DNA from: Gammaproteobacteria bacterium
GTDB lineage: Bacteria; Pseudomonadota; Gammaproteobacteria; Eutrophobiales; Eutrophobiaceae
Direction: 5' to 3'
Assembly: GCA_003645215.1 (NCBI GenBank)
Contig: QNEM01000037.1
Location: 1-11,698, forward strand
DNA length: 11,698 nt
Positions within the stretch are counted from its first letter, which is position 1. Each line of letters starts with the position of its first letter. The notes beneath the pieces were generated by a model. That model saw only the letters and a program-made list of their open reading frames with translations. It was not told where the DNA came from and made no database searches. This document shows, piece after piece, positions 1 to 7,931 of the stretch. The translations under genes and the position numbers were made by a program.

Positions 1-2744
1 AATGACCAGTTACCACTACCATCAGTTGTTAATGCCGCATCGGTACCCAGTGTATAAGTAGTACCATCAACAGTTACCTGTAATCCTGTTGCAGAACCAT
101 TAGCTTCATCCCAGGTACCAGTAATGGTTGGCTGGGTGTTGGTCGTTACCTGGGAGTCAACTATTGGCGTGCCAAACACATCAATCGTCGCAGTAGCTAT
201 AGCACTATCGATAGTTCCATCGTTAACTGTAAATTCTATAGTACGATCACTGCCATCAATAATCGCATTAGCATTAGAAAAGGTGATCGCTTTTAATGCA
301 GTCTCATAATCTGTAAACGATTTTATTCCAGATAGTGTAATGACACTGGTGCCACTCCCGGTTGCCGTAATACCTACTGGCAGGGCGCCTACTATTAACA
401 CATCACCTGTTTGTGGATTCGTTAGCGTAATGCTCGCTGACTGTATTGTATCTGCCGGGGAATCAGGGTCCGTAATGCTGACATCCGAATCAACGATAGC
501 TATTCCTGGATCACCTGCTGTATAGGGTCCAGGGTTCTGATAATCCAGACCTGAACCATTATCATCATTAAAATCCAGATCGATTACCGGTACATCATTA
601 ACACCGGTAATTGCAATATTCACAAACGTTGAATCGACATTACCGTCGCCATCATTAAAGGTATAAAAAAAGCTGTCATTACCCGTTTGACCAGAGTTCA
701 GGTAGTCAAACTGACTATTGGTGTCATAGGTATAGGCACCTGTAGAATCAACGGTCAATAGTGCCCCGGATGCCAGAGTAATTTGAGTACCAACATTGGC
801 CGCATTGCCATTCACTGCACTCACTGTTGCAGCTGTACCCAGGTTTGCATCCAGGTCATTACCAATCAGACCCGGTGCAACATCCACCTGTATGGCATCT
901 TCGTTTAGTGAAAACAGATCAGGCGTGGGTCCAGAAAAAGTAAATCCTGCATCATCCAGAAAGTTACCAACAGAAAGACTTCCGGTTGCCGTAGAGATTG
1001 CCGTGAACGTGACATCCACCTCGGACGTTGTAACCGGTACGGTGAACGTACCCGAATATTCCACCCATGCGGTGTTATCAGTTGATACTTGTCGAGTCGC
1101 AATGATCGAACCACTATCTGTATCGATGATATTTAATTCCATGGTATCAACACCAGCGCGACCACGATGAAAAAAGGAATAGGTGATATCACCACCCGGT
1201 TGAATATCGATCAGCGTTTGCGACAGGGTAGATGGATTGTTGGCATTCAACTCCGCAAACTGGTTTCCTTCCTGCGCCGTAACGCCGTTAAAACCACTGT
1301 CCCAAATTTCAATTACACTTGTGGGGTCAGTGGTATCCCAGCCTAAAACCAGGGTCTGATCAACCAGTTCCCATGTTGTACTCGCTGTTACTGGCTCTTC
1401 AAAGCCACCATTGATGGTTTCAAACTTCAGATCAGTCGCAGATCCCACCAATATTGACGAAGTCTGCAGGGCGCTATCAGTATCACCATCATCAGCAGTA
1501 AAATTAAACGCTCGATATCCTGCAGTGGGCGCTGCAGCAATATTTTTATATGTGATGTCGGTAAGAAGCGTATTTACATCCACAATTGGCGCATCGCCAC
1601 CGGCATTATTAGTGATAGTAATTATTTCTGAAGGCGCATCATAAGCAATATTAAAGGTCGTCCCACCCACAGTAACATTTGAGTTTGATGTGGTTGCCAA
1701 CTGGAATTGAGCGCCCGCTATTGTCAATAACTCTGCGTTACCATCTCGAACGGCAACAACATCAATCGTTAGTGAAGCCAACTCTGTATCGTCAACATCG
1801 GTAATAATTGCATCTGAATCAGTAACATCCACTACTGAACCATCGGGTGTCACGTTCACATACACACCATTGTTACTTTGACTACTGTCTGGATCGAGGT
1901 TTACTTCAGCACTAACTAGTGTATTTAGCCAATTGTGTTGCGCCAGTTCTTCAATAGCAATTCTGGTTTCAATATCACCTTGCTGAACTTCCAGATCCCA
2001 GTCACCGCCAAGTTCTGTAGCACCCGTTGCATCATCAGAGGCAGCAACATCAGCACCCGTGAGTTTAGCTAAAGTCTCTGCGGCCTGTTGACCATATTCA
2101 CCTGCCGCAAAGTTACAACCATAGATCAATATATCGGCATCACTACTTAAGGCCTGTCCAATGATAGCGAGTTCGTCTACGTGTTCTCCCTGCATTGATT
2201 CTGCGGTGAGTATGGTGTTACCCAGATGCAACTGACCAGTATCACCATGGCTGATGATATGAATGGCATTGATATTACTTCGACCGGCAAGGATTTCTGC
2301 GATTTGTTCAACGCCATCACGATTGGCGTCTAGCATAATCACTTCTACATTCTGGTTAATCCCTGATAACAGGGTCTGGTAATCATTCACCGAACTATCA
2401 ACGAATATAATTTCCTGGCTACTGCCTGGTGGTTCAACTGTCGCTAATGCTTCAATTAAATCATTATTGTCATTCTGGGAAACGGCAGGGGCGGTGGCAT
2501 CATCAATCAGTGCTACATCAACGGCAGCATCGGCCAGGGCAGTATCAATTTGGGCCTGTGCAGTCGCATCCACGGTGACTTCTGCACCAGTGGCCAAACC
2601 TGCTGCATCAAACATAAACCGAGGCTCTAGTGATATTACAGTTTCGGCCAAGCCTGTATGTGGCAGAATAATATGTTCAGCTGCACGTTCGATGATGCGC
2701 TTATGTTCTATCTGCTTGATATGTCTTTGTTGTCGTTTATCCAT
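1..2744 (-). CDS. Giant LEPR-motif / DUF4347 / cadherin-like repeat surface protein, N-terminal part
   Basis: An uninterrupted minus-strand frame of 914 codons runs off the left edge, so the C-terminus is missing. TAA directly precedes the ATG in frame, so this is the first possible start; no strong ribosome binding site is seen. Residues 1-30 are basic and probably helical, with no signal-peptide core. Residues 39-49 read LEPRFMFDAAG, the LEPR-type motif near the N-terminus of large secreted or adhesin-like proteins. Residues about 112-275 match DUF4347, with ISHGDTG (165 onward) and YGCNFAAGEYG (208 onward). Then follow a repeat-like domain (280-435), a jelly-roll-like domain beginning NGGFEEP and containing EGNQFAELNAN (438-605), a VCBS/cadherin-like domain ending ITGVND (606-716), another repeat (717-857), and a bacterial Ig-like domain (858 onward, TGTWDEANG and VDGTTYT). 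Asp, Asn, Thr and Ser are abundant, as in calcium-binding extracellular repeats. Function is inferred to be cell-surface or released; the ligand is unknown. It lies downstream of the presumed export genes and is probably their client. Confidence 0.9.
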   Translation of the reverse strand, partial: MDKRQQRHIKQIEHKRIIERAAEHIILPHTGLAETVISLEPRFMFDAAGLATGAEVTVDATAQAQIDTALADAAVDVALIDDATAPAVSQNDNNDLIEALATVEPPGSSQEIIFVDSSVNDYQTLLSGINQNVEVIMLDANRDGVEQIAEILAGRSNINAIHIISHGDTGQLHLGNTILTAESMQGEHVDELAIIGQALSSDADILIYGCNFAAGEYGQQAAETLAKLTGADVAASDDATGATELGGDWDLEVQQGDIETRIAIEELAQHNWLNTLVSAEVNLDPDSSQSNNGVYVNVTPDGSVVDVTDSDAIITDVDDTELASLTIDVVAVRDGNAELLTIAGAQFQLATTSNSNVTVGGTTFNIAYDAPSEIITITNNAGGDAPIVDVNTLLTDITYKNIAAAPTAGYRAFNFTADDGDTDSALQTSSILVGSATDLKFETINGGFEEPVTASTTWELVDQTLVLGWDTTDPTSVIEIWDSGFNGVTAQEGNQFAELNANNPSTLSQTLIDIQPGGDITYSFFHRGRAGVDTMELNIIDTDSGSIIATRQVSTDNTAWVEYSGTFTVPVTTSEVDVTFTAISTATGSLSVGNFLDDAGFTFSGPTPDLFSLNEDAIQVDVAPGLIGNDLDANLGTAATVSAVNGNAANVGTQITLASGALLTVDSTGAYTYDTNSQFDYLNSGQTGNDSFFYTFNDGDGNVDSTFVNIAITGVNDVPVIDLDFNDDNGSGLDYQNPGPYTAGDPGIAIVDSDVSITDPDSPADTIQSASITLTNPQTGDVLIVGALPVGITATGSGTSVITLSGIKSFTDYETALKAITFSNANAIIDGSDRTIEFTVNDGTIDSAIATATIDVFGTPIVDSQVTTNTQPTITGTWDEANGSATGLQVTVDGTTYTLGTDAALTTDGSGNWS

Positions 2745-3088
2745 TTAAACAACCATGCGGCCTTTACTTATTAATTTAGCTTCAATTCCATTCATAACTC
2801 ATTCATATTCATACCATTTATTATAAATATACCTTTTCTTATCCTAAATATATCTTTTTTAATGATTACAAATAATATAGCAATTTTGGCGCCACTTTTT
2901 CTGATTCCAGTAAAACAATGTAAGTCACTGGTTCTTCGATAGATTTAAAGATTATAATATATGGTAACAGAGCAATTTCATTAGAACATCGTCGTGTATT
3001 AGAGACAGATGGAAAATGCCCAGTTCTCTATTTTCTTTCTGACTCTTTTTATTATATCTTGAGTGAAATTGATTTTGTGTGTTGTGGT
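2745..3088. other. AT-rich intergenic region upstream of the giant gene
   Basis: This gap separates the PqqD-like gene from the giant-protein gene. No ORF with coding character is seen on either strand. It holds two perfect minus-strand TATAAT hexamers (2951-2956 and 3051-3056), both with poor -35 boxes. It also has three copies of ATTCATA (2790-2796, 2801-2807, 2807-2813), and an 8-bp palindrome TGGCGCCA near 2887. On the minus strand a four-codon ORF (ATG GTT GTT TAA) ends directly against the giant gene's ATG. No convincing terminator hairpin with a T-tract follows the PqqD gene, so the giant gene may be reached by readthrough, by its own promoter, or both. Confidence 0.6.
2951..2956 (-). 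promoter_or_regulatory. Candidate -10 box for the giant gene
   Basis: Read on the minus strand this is a perfect TATAAT about 207 bases upstream of the giant gene's ATG. No matching -35 box stands 16-18 bases upstream (GAAATT at 17 is poor). If it is used, the mRNA would have an untranslated leader of about 200 bases. In such AT-rich DNA a chance match is quite possible. Confidence 0.25.
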
Positions 3089-3361
3089 TCACGCTTCTTT
3101 GATTGCAATCAAGCCTGTATCCATAAGCTGTTTAATTATGCCATCGAAGTCTTTCCTTAGTTGTTTCGCATCTACTTCATATTCATCTAGCAGAATGTCG
3201 TATATTCCTTCCAGGTCGTTCTGTTCTTGTAGCAGCTGCCATATCCTTGTGCCAACCTCGTTTAAACCAAAATAATTTTCATTATTCAGATCAAGCAGGA
3301 CAGTCTCACCACTGACCTCCTGTGATAATACATCTGGTAATACCTTTACAGTTTGATTCAT
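3089..3361 (-). CDS. PqqD-family peptide-binding protein (RRE-like), 90 aa
   Basis: The protein shows the PqqD pattern throughout: VLPDVLSQEV at residues 7-16, then LLDLNNENYFGLNEVGTRIWQLL (about 22-44), followed by a helical C-terminal half (DLEGIYDILLDEY, VDAKQLRKDFDGIIKQLMDTGLI). PqqD-fold proteins are winged-helix-like peptide chaperones (RiPP recognition elements) that bind a leader peptide and present it to a modifying or cleaving enzyme. I chose the ATG at 3361 because GGTGAG (3369-3374) lies seven bases upstream; a TTG at 3376 would add five residues. It starts four bases after the stop of the TIGR03032 gene, so the two are probably translationally coupled. No PQQ genes are present, so a role in PQQ synthesis is unlikely. 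By context its client is more likely the LEPR protein encoded next downstream (inference). Confidence 0.87.
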   Translation of the reverse strand: MNQTVKVLPDVLSQEVSGETVLLDLNNENYFGLNEVGTRIWQLLQEQNDLEGIYDILLDEYEVDAKQLRKDFDGIIKQLMDTGLIAIKEA

Positions 3362-3365
3362 TGCT

Positions 3366-4412
3366 TTACTCACCAATACTCAAGATATGTTGTATTTCAT
3401 TTGATTTAAAGCCTAATGTCATGGGACGGATCACATTCGGTAATACGACGACATCATATAATTCTGCAACGATACCTTCAATCCGAATGCTGTGAACAAC
3501 ATCGCCTGTATTCAGGTCAATCACCTGTAGCCCACAACGAGGCTCTGCATTTCTCTCTTTTAAATTTCCTTGCAACGGCAAATCATTAAATGTTTTGTTG
3601 TCTCGCGGCTGAGACATGCCAACGATGGCATAATCGTTAATGAATGTCATGCCCCTGAGATAACCCGGGCAGAATGCGACCGCATTAAATTCACCTTTTT
3701 TGATATTGATGTAACCAAATTCCCCGGTGCCAGAATTAAGCACCCATAATTTATTCTTATACCAGCGTGGCGAATGTGGCATAGAAAGACCTTCTGCAAT
3801 TATCTCATTCTTTTCTATATCCATCACCACCCCACCTTCCCAACGCCGGTCGCGCCAACCATTATTGACGTCTGCCGTACTCACGCTGGTGACATATTTT
3901 GGCTTACCGCTACGCATGGCAAGTCCATTTAGATGACAACGATCTTCAGCTGCCAGTTTGCTAATAAAAGGAGGTTTCCAGTACGGGATGAAACTATGTT
4001 TATCACTGGCTTTTGCCAGGCAACTAAAAAGTGTATTCACGAATATTAATTCGTTCTTCTTATTCAATACAACATCATGAACATCCAGATCACCAGTCAC
4101 GGAGCATGACTGTGGTATATAGAGCCCGTCATAACCTTCATACGCCTGTCCGGCTTCAGTAGCTCGTTCGTAACGCCAGATTTGGTAGAGCGTACTTAAA
4201 TAAACTGTTTGCGCATCTTCTGTCACATAAAGTCCCATACAACGAGCCAACGTCCTTTCAAACACTGACAAACGCCCATCCGCCTGTAACCCCAAAGAAA
4301 ATAATTTACCTGTTTGATAGGTGGTAAACATCAGGCTGGCTTTTTGTTCGGCCATCCAGGCAGTGAAGTGCCTGGTAGCATTGATTTCTAGTTTGTTATC
4401 TTTTTCATCCAT
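3366..4412 (-). CDS. TIGR03032 / DUF4915 family protein, 348 aa
   Basis: I recognise this as a member of the uncharacterised TIGR03032 (DUF4915) family from its conserved blocks: TGDLDVHDV (107-115), RCHLNGLAM (158-166), STADVNNGWRD (178-188), SMPHSPRW (210-217), LNSGTGEFG (225-233), CPGYLRGM (248-255) and a C-terminal EGIVAELYDV (312-321). The repeated short beta-strand pattern suggests a beta-propeller, with His/Asn-Gly motifs of the kind that line propeller active sites. No signal peptide or membrane segment is seen, so it is probably cytoplasmic. It starts 18 bases after the stop of the M50-HlyD gene and ends four bases before the PqqD-like gene. The biochemical role is unknown to me. Context suggests modification or quality control of the giant protein, but that is inference only. 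Confidence 0.87.
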   Translation of the reverse strand: MDEKDNKLEINATRHFTAWMAEQKASLMFTTYQTGKLFSLGLQADGRLSVFERTLARCMGLYVTEDAQTVYLSTLYQIWRYERATEAGQAYEGYDGLYIPQSCSVTGDLDVHDVVLNKKNELIFVNTLFSCLAKASDKHSFIPYWKPPFISKLAAEDRCHLNGLAMRSGKPKYVTSVSTADVNNGWRDRRWEGGVVMDIEKNEIIAEGLSMPHSPRWYKNKLWVLNSGTGEFGYINIKKGEFNAVAFCPGYLRGMTFINDYAIVGMSQPRDNKTFNDLPLQGNLKERNAEPRCGLQVIDLNTGDVVHSIRIEGIVAELYDVVVLPNVIRPMTLGFKSNEIQHILSIGE

Positions 4413-4430
4413 ACGTTATTCTGTCTTGTT

Positions 4431-6560
4431 CTAAAAACCTGAGCCACGAATCAATACTGCAGCGACAATTTCATATACACGCTTTGCGAAACTTTTAGGC
4501 TCACCTTCAACATTTACTATGCCTCTAACAACCTGATTAGGAGTGTGCTTGTTCTTATCTTTAATATCCAGTTTAATCCTGTAGATGGAAACCTCAGGTA
4601 CCAAATGACTTCCTTCATCCTGGCGAACAGCTATTTCACCTCCAAATATTGATGCAAAATAAGGCACATCAAGGTTAGTGATATTGGAATATTCCAGTTC
4701 ACTGACTTCAACACGAATGCTATCTCTGCTTACATCATCAGGAATAAAAAGTGCATCCTGTGATATTTCCAGTCTGGACAGATCAATTGCAGAAACCATG
4801 CCCTCCACGAGCAAGGCGTCCTCCTGAATAATAAAGGCAATAGGCAAGGTTTCATTGATCCATCGTCCTGGATGTAGTGAATCAGCTATCTCAACAATCT
4901 TGCCTGATATTGGGCTGCGGATGACCAGCCTGTCTTTGAGCTCCATCAGGCCAGCAAGTTTAGACTCCTGCTCCTTTAATTGTTGATGAAGTATATGCAC
5001 ATCAAACAAATCCTCAGCACTAGCCGCAATTCTTTGTAACCTCAAGTTAAGTGCTTGTATCTGTGTTTTAGTACGTAAAATGTCATCGTCGATTTGTGGA
5101 GAATCAAGAACGACAATAGTCTCCCCTGCTTTTATTTCTGCTCCATTACTTACTTGAATTGATCCAATACGACCCGGGGCTGGTGCATATACTGTGGTTT
5201 TTTCTATGGGCTCAAGGATAGCTGGAAAGGTAACGCGAGAATTCCAGGGGATAAAAAACACCAGTAACAACATAAGAAAAATACATGCTGTTAAAAAAGA
5301 GCGTTGTGATTGCAATATAGATTCTTGCCTGTTCCACCACACTGTTATTTCTTTGATAATTGGCATTAAAATAAATATATATATTTCTGCGACAAACAGA
5401 ATAATACCAAGTAATTTAAAAAATAAATAATAAACAATGAATGCAATAGCCACTAAAAGAAAAAAACGATATGTCCAGGTACACCATGCATAAATAATAA
5501 GGAATTTCTGCATGCCTGCAGAGAATTTTTCAGGCAGTGGATCCTTGAGTGAAAATAAAATCTCCCTTAATTTCCATTTACCTAATGCAAATGAACGGCT
5601 TTGTAAATTTTCTATCCCCAACCAGTCTGACAAAATATAATACCCATCAAAACGCATAAATGGATTAATATTCAACAGTAAGGTCAGAGAAAAGCTTACT
5701 GTAGCAACCACAAAAGCGGTACTCCTGAGCATGCCATCCGGCAAGAAGCTCCAGAGAAATATACAAATTAATGCCAGGTAAAATTCAGTTAATACCCCTG
5801 CAGCCCCAATATACAAACGTTGTGAGCGCGAGGTTAGCCGATAGGCATCGCTAGTATCCGTAAATAGCACAGGAAAAAGCACAAGGAGTGCAACACCCAT
5901 AGTAGGAATCTTACAGCCAAACCGTGTTGCTGTGAGCGCATGACCCAATTCATGGGATACTTTGATGAATACCAGTGCAATAAAATACAATACTGCACCT
6001 TTAAAATTAAAGAAATATAAGAATGTGTTTACAAATGTGTCCCACTGACGTGCCACCAGATAAAGACCCAACAGACCCAGAACAAAAATGACATTCCTGG
6101 TGATATGAGAGAACAGTGGATCGGTATATGGAATTATTTTTTGAAAGAATGTGTTTGGTCGAACCAAAGGCACGCGTAGAAAAAGATAATTTTTCAATAA
6201 CCATGCAATCCAGCCGAGTTTCCCATTCTGATACTGAATATAGTAGTCATCGCTGGTATTATTTGCTGAATTTCTGGTTAAATTATTTCCATATAAAAAC
6301 CTGATCAGATCCTCGACATCTTTTTCATTAATATTACAGGTGGTCTCTCGTTTAACAATATTGGTAATCTTTTGAACTGTGCCAACTGACCAGCGTGATA
6401 ATAACTGGAATGCTAACCAACCAATCTTGAAATAACGATTACGTATGGGATCAAATATTGTCCATGTAGGAGAACCATCTAATGCAGTTGGTCCCTGAAG
6501 CAGTTGGATATCTTCCCTTAACTCGGGCAGAGGAAAATCATTTTCCTCGCTATTTGTCAT
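4431..6560 (-). CDS. M50 (site-2-protease-like) metalloprotease fused to HlyD-type adaptor, 709 aa
   Basis: Order of parts: an N-terminal cytoplasmic region (about 15-95), whose WTIFDPIRNRYFKIGWLAFQ stretch resembles a PqqD/winged-helix fold; then a multi-pass membrane block (about 155-440). The latter carries the zinc motif HELGH (203-207) and the second M50 motif NPFMRFDGYY (299-308, Asp305 the likely third ligand). After the last membrane helix come a biotinyl-lipoyl half (452-487, APAPGRIGSIQVSNG), a short helical hairpin (490-540), the second lipoyl half (541-580, IRSPISGKIVEIADSLHPG) and a beta-barrel part to the C-terminus. M50 enzymes cut substrates in or near the membrane. The HlyD part should lie in the periplasm and dock with the other adaptors and TolC. 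The start overlaps the upstream stop (ATGA, 6557-6560), implying translational coupling. All metal-binding residues are present, so it is predicted to be active. The substrate is unknown. Confidence 0.93.
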   Translation of the reverse strand: MTNSEENDFPLPELREDIQLLQGPTALDGSPTWTIFDPIRNRYFKIGWLAFQLLSRWSVGTVQKITNIVKRETTCNINEKDVEDLIRFLYGNNLTRNSANNTSDDYYIQYQNGKLGWIAWLLKNYLFLRVPLVRPNTFFQKIIPYTDPLFSHITRNVIFVLGLLGLYLVARQWDTFVNTFLYFFNFKGAVLYFIALVFIKVSHELGHALTATRFGCKIPTMGVALLVLFPVLFTDTSDAYRLTSRSQRLYIGAAGVLTEFYLALICIFLWSFLPDGMLRSTAFVVATVSFSLTLLLNINPFMRFDGYYILSDWLGIENLQSRSFALGKWKLREILFSLKDPLPEKFSAGMQKFLIIYAWCTWTYRFFLLVAIAFIVYYLFFKLLGIILFVAEIYIFILMPIIKEITVWWNRQESILQSQRSFLTACIFLMLLLVFFIPWNSRVTFPAILEPIEKTTVYAPAPGRIGSIQVSNGAEIKAGETIVVLDSPQIDDDILRTKTQIQALNLRLQRIAASAEDLFDVHILHQQLKEQESKLAGLMELKDRLVIRSPISGKIVEIADSLHPGRWINETLPIAFIIQEDALLVEGMVSAIDLSRLEISQDALFIPDDVSRDSIRVEVSELEYSNITNLDVPYFASIFGGEIAVRQDEGSHLVPEVSIYRIKLDIKDKNKHTPNQVVRGIVNVEGEPKSFAKRVYEIVAAVLIRGSGF

Positions 6561-7906
6561 ATGCCGATAAACTGCCTTAATGCGGAGATAGGTCGTCTGA
6601 ATAAATAGAAAAATAAACTGACCTTAGACCCATATATTTTTGCAGATCCCTGTAAACCGATACGTACATCAATGTCTGGTTCAGTAATTGATGCCTCAAC
6701 ACGATAGGCCAGTACATCCGAAGGCGTAAGATATGCGTTAAAACTTGCATGTGTTATTTTTGCAGCAATCGATTTTAAAGGATCAATATCGAGAAACACA
6801 TCAACTTCAGCTCCCTGGTTTAATACGATGGCATCATCGACAGGCAGATCGATCCTGAACTGTACCTGTTCTGGATTGGCAACTTCCATGACCCTTTCGC
6901 CAACTGAAACTGGCCTGCCTATCCAGTCAGATTTCTCGGTATAAATCAGCAAACCATCTTTATCGGCAGTCACAATAACCTGTTGTAGCAGTTCATTGGC
7001 AAAATTAAGCTCTGTTTCCTTCAAATTTACTTCCGCTTTCAATAAGGAAATTTGAGCCTTGATTTTTGTATCCTGAAAAGCCCCCTGTGATGCCTTGCGT
7101 AATCTTGCTACTGCCACCTCGTATGACTTTTCAGCGATCTCATAAGAATTTCGCAGATTCGTATCTTCATATCTGAATACAACATCACCTTGTGATACAA
7201 ATGTATTGGGTGATATGGGTATTTCCTTGATGACACCATCCATAGGCGCACTGACGATAGCAGGTTCTTTGGCAACTATTTCTACAGGGGCGATAGTAGA
7301 TAATCTCACAGGGATAAAACTTATTAAAACGAGACTTGCCAATACGGCCATAAATATAAGTCGCTTCAAGCTGAAACCACGTGTAATTTTATTTTTTCCA
7401 ACGAGTGCTGCCCATGCGTGTGCATAGGTATCAGCAAGTCTCTTAATCAAGGTTAATTCATTATCCTGCCACGGTGTTTCCCTGGCCAGCCATAGTCCAC
7501 CAATGAATGTACCATCAGGCAGAAGCAAAGGTGCCCAAACGACAAATGGTAATGAGTATTCGTTCCAGTCCTTTCGATCTTTCTCTGGACAACTTTCTAC
7601 ATCGACTCGCTGTATCGAAGTGATCTGGCTAGCATCAAACAACACCCTGACTATATGTTCGAGCCATCTTATATAGGGAGAGTTTTTATCAATAACAGAT
7701 AAACTCGATGCCGTTTCCACCCGGCAGTGGCGTTTATCATTTTTTGTGGCTGAAAAAAGAAAGGCCTGTCGATAATTTATCAGTCGTCGTGATTCATTAA
7801 CAACAAAAAATTGTAAGGCTTTTTCTGATTCTGCATTGCGAGCCAACGCCTCTAATTGCAGAAGCGTTGATAGATTATCATTGTCAGGCTCTGGATTGGA
7901 CGCCAT
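6557..7906 (-). CDS. GAF-domain / HlyD-type membrane fusion protein, 449 aa
   Basis: Residues about 15-168 look like a cytoplasmic GAF sensor domain (hydrophobic core pattern, PFVVWAPLLLPDGTFIGGLWLAR at 120-142, then a helix DNELTLIKRLADTYAHAW). A single transmembrane helix follows (about 181-199, LIFMAVLASLVLISFIPV). The periplasmic part has a first lipoyl half (213-247, SAPMDGVIKEIPISPNTFVSQGD in its middle), a coiled-coil hairpin (about 252-310), a second lipoyl half (311-345) and a beta-barrel domain (346-430). This is the HlyD/membrane-fusion architecture with an added sensor on the cytoplasmic side. It probably senses a small ligand or relays the state of a cytoplasmic partner to the export channel; the ligand is unknown. 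It lies 25 bases downstream of the small HlyD gene and overlaps the M50-HlyD gene by four bases. The ATG at 7906 follows a weak AGG-type ribosome binding site. Confidence 0.88.
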   Translation of the reverse strand: MASNPEPDNDNLSTLLQLEALARNAESEKALQFFVVNESRRLINYRQAFLFSATKNDKRHCRVETASSLSVIDKNSPYIRWLEHIVRVLFDASQITSIQRVDVESCPEKDRKDWNEYSLPFVVWAPLLLPDGTFIGGLWLARETPWQDNELTLIKRLADTYAHAWAALVGKNKITRGFSLKRLIFMAVLASLVLISFIPVRLSTIAPVEIVAKEPAIVSAPMDGVIKEIPISPNTFVSQGDVVFRYEDTNLRNSYEIAEKSYEVAVARLRKASQGAFQDTKIKAQISLLKAEVNLKETELNFANELLQQVIVTADKDGLLIYTEKSDWIGRPVSVGERVMEVANPEQVQFRIDLPVDDAIVLNQGAEVDVFLDIDPLKSIAAKITHASFNAYLTPSDVLAYRVEASITEPDIDVRIGLQGSAKIYGSKVSLFFYLFRRPISALRQFIGI

Positions 7907-7931
7907 TGCTATAGAAACCTATTGTATAGTG

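Noticed and set aside
796..1170. Plus-strand ORF of 124 codons, and other plus-strand ORFs at 124-525, 1411-1644 and 2467-2748
   Set aside because: They lie opposite the continuous giant-protein frame and have the composition of antisense shadows.
3000..3030. Possible terminator hairpin after the PqqD-like gene
   Set aside because: Only a five-base AGAGA/TCTCT stem with a long, poorly paired interior, and no T-tract on the minus strand.
3089..3361. PQQ cofactor biosynthesis
   Set aside because: Only a PqqD-like protein is present, with no pqqA, B, C or E nearby; PqqD-fold proteins serve many other pathways.
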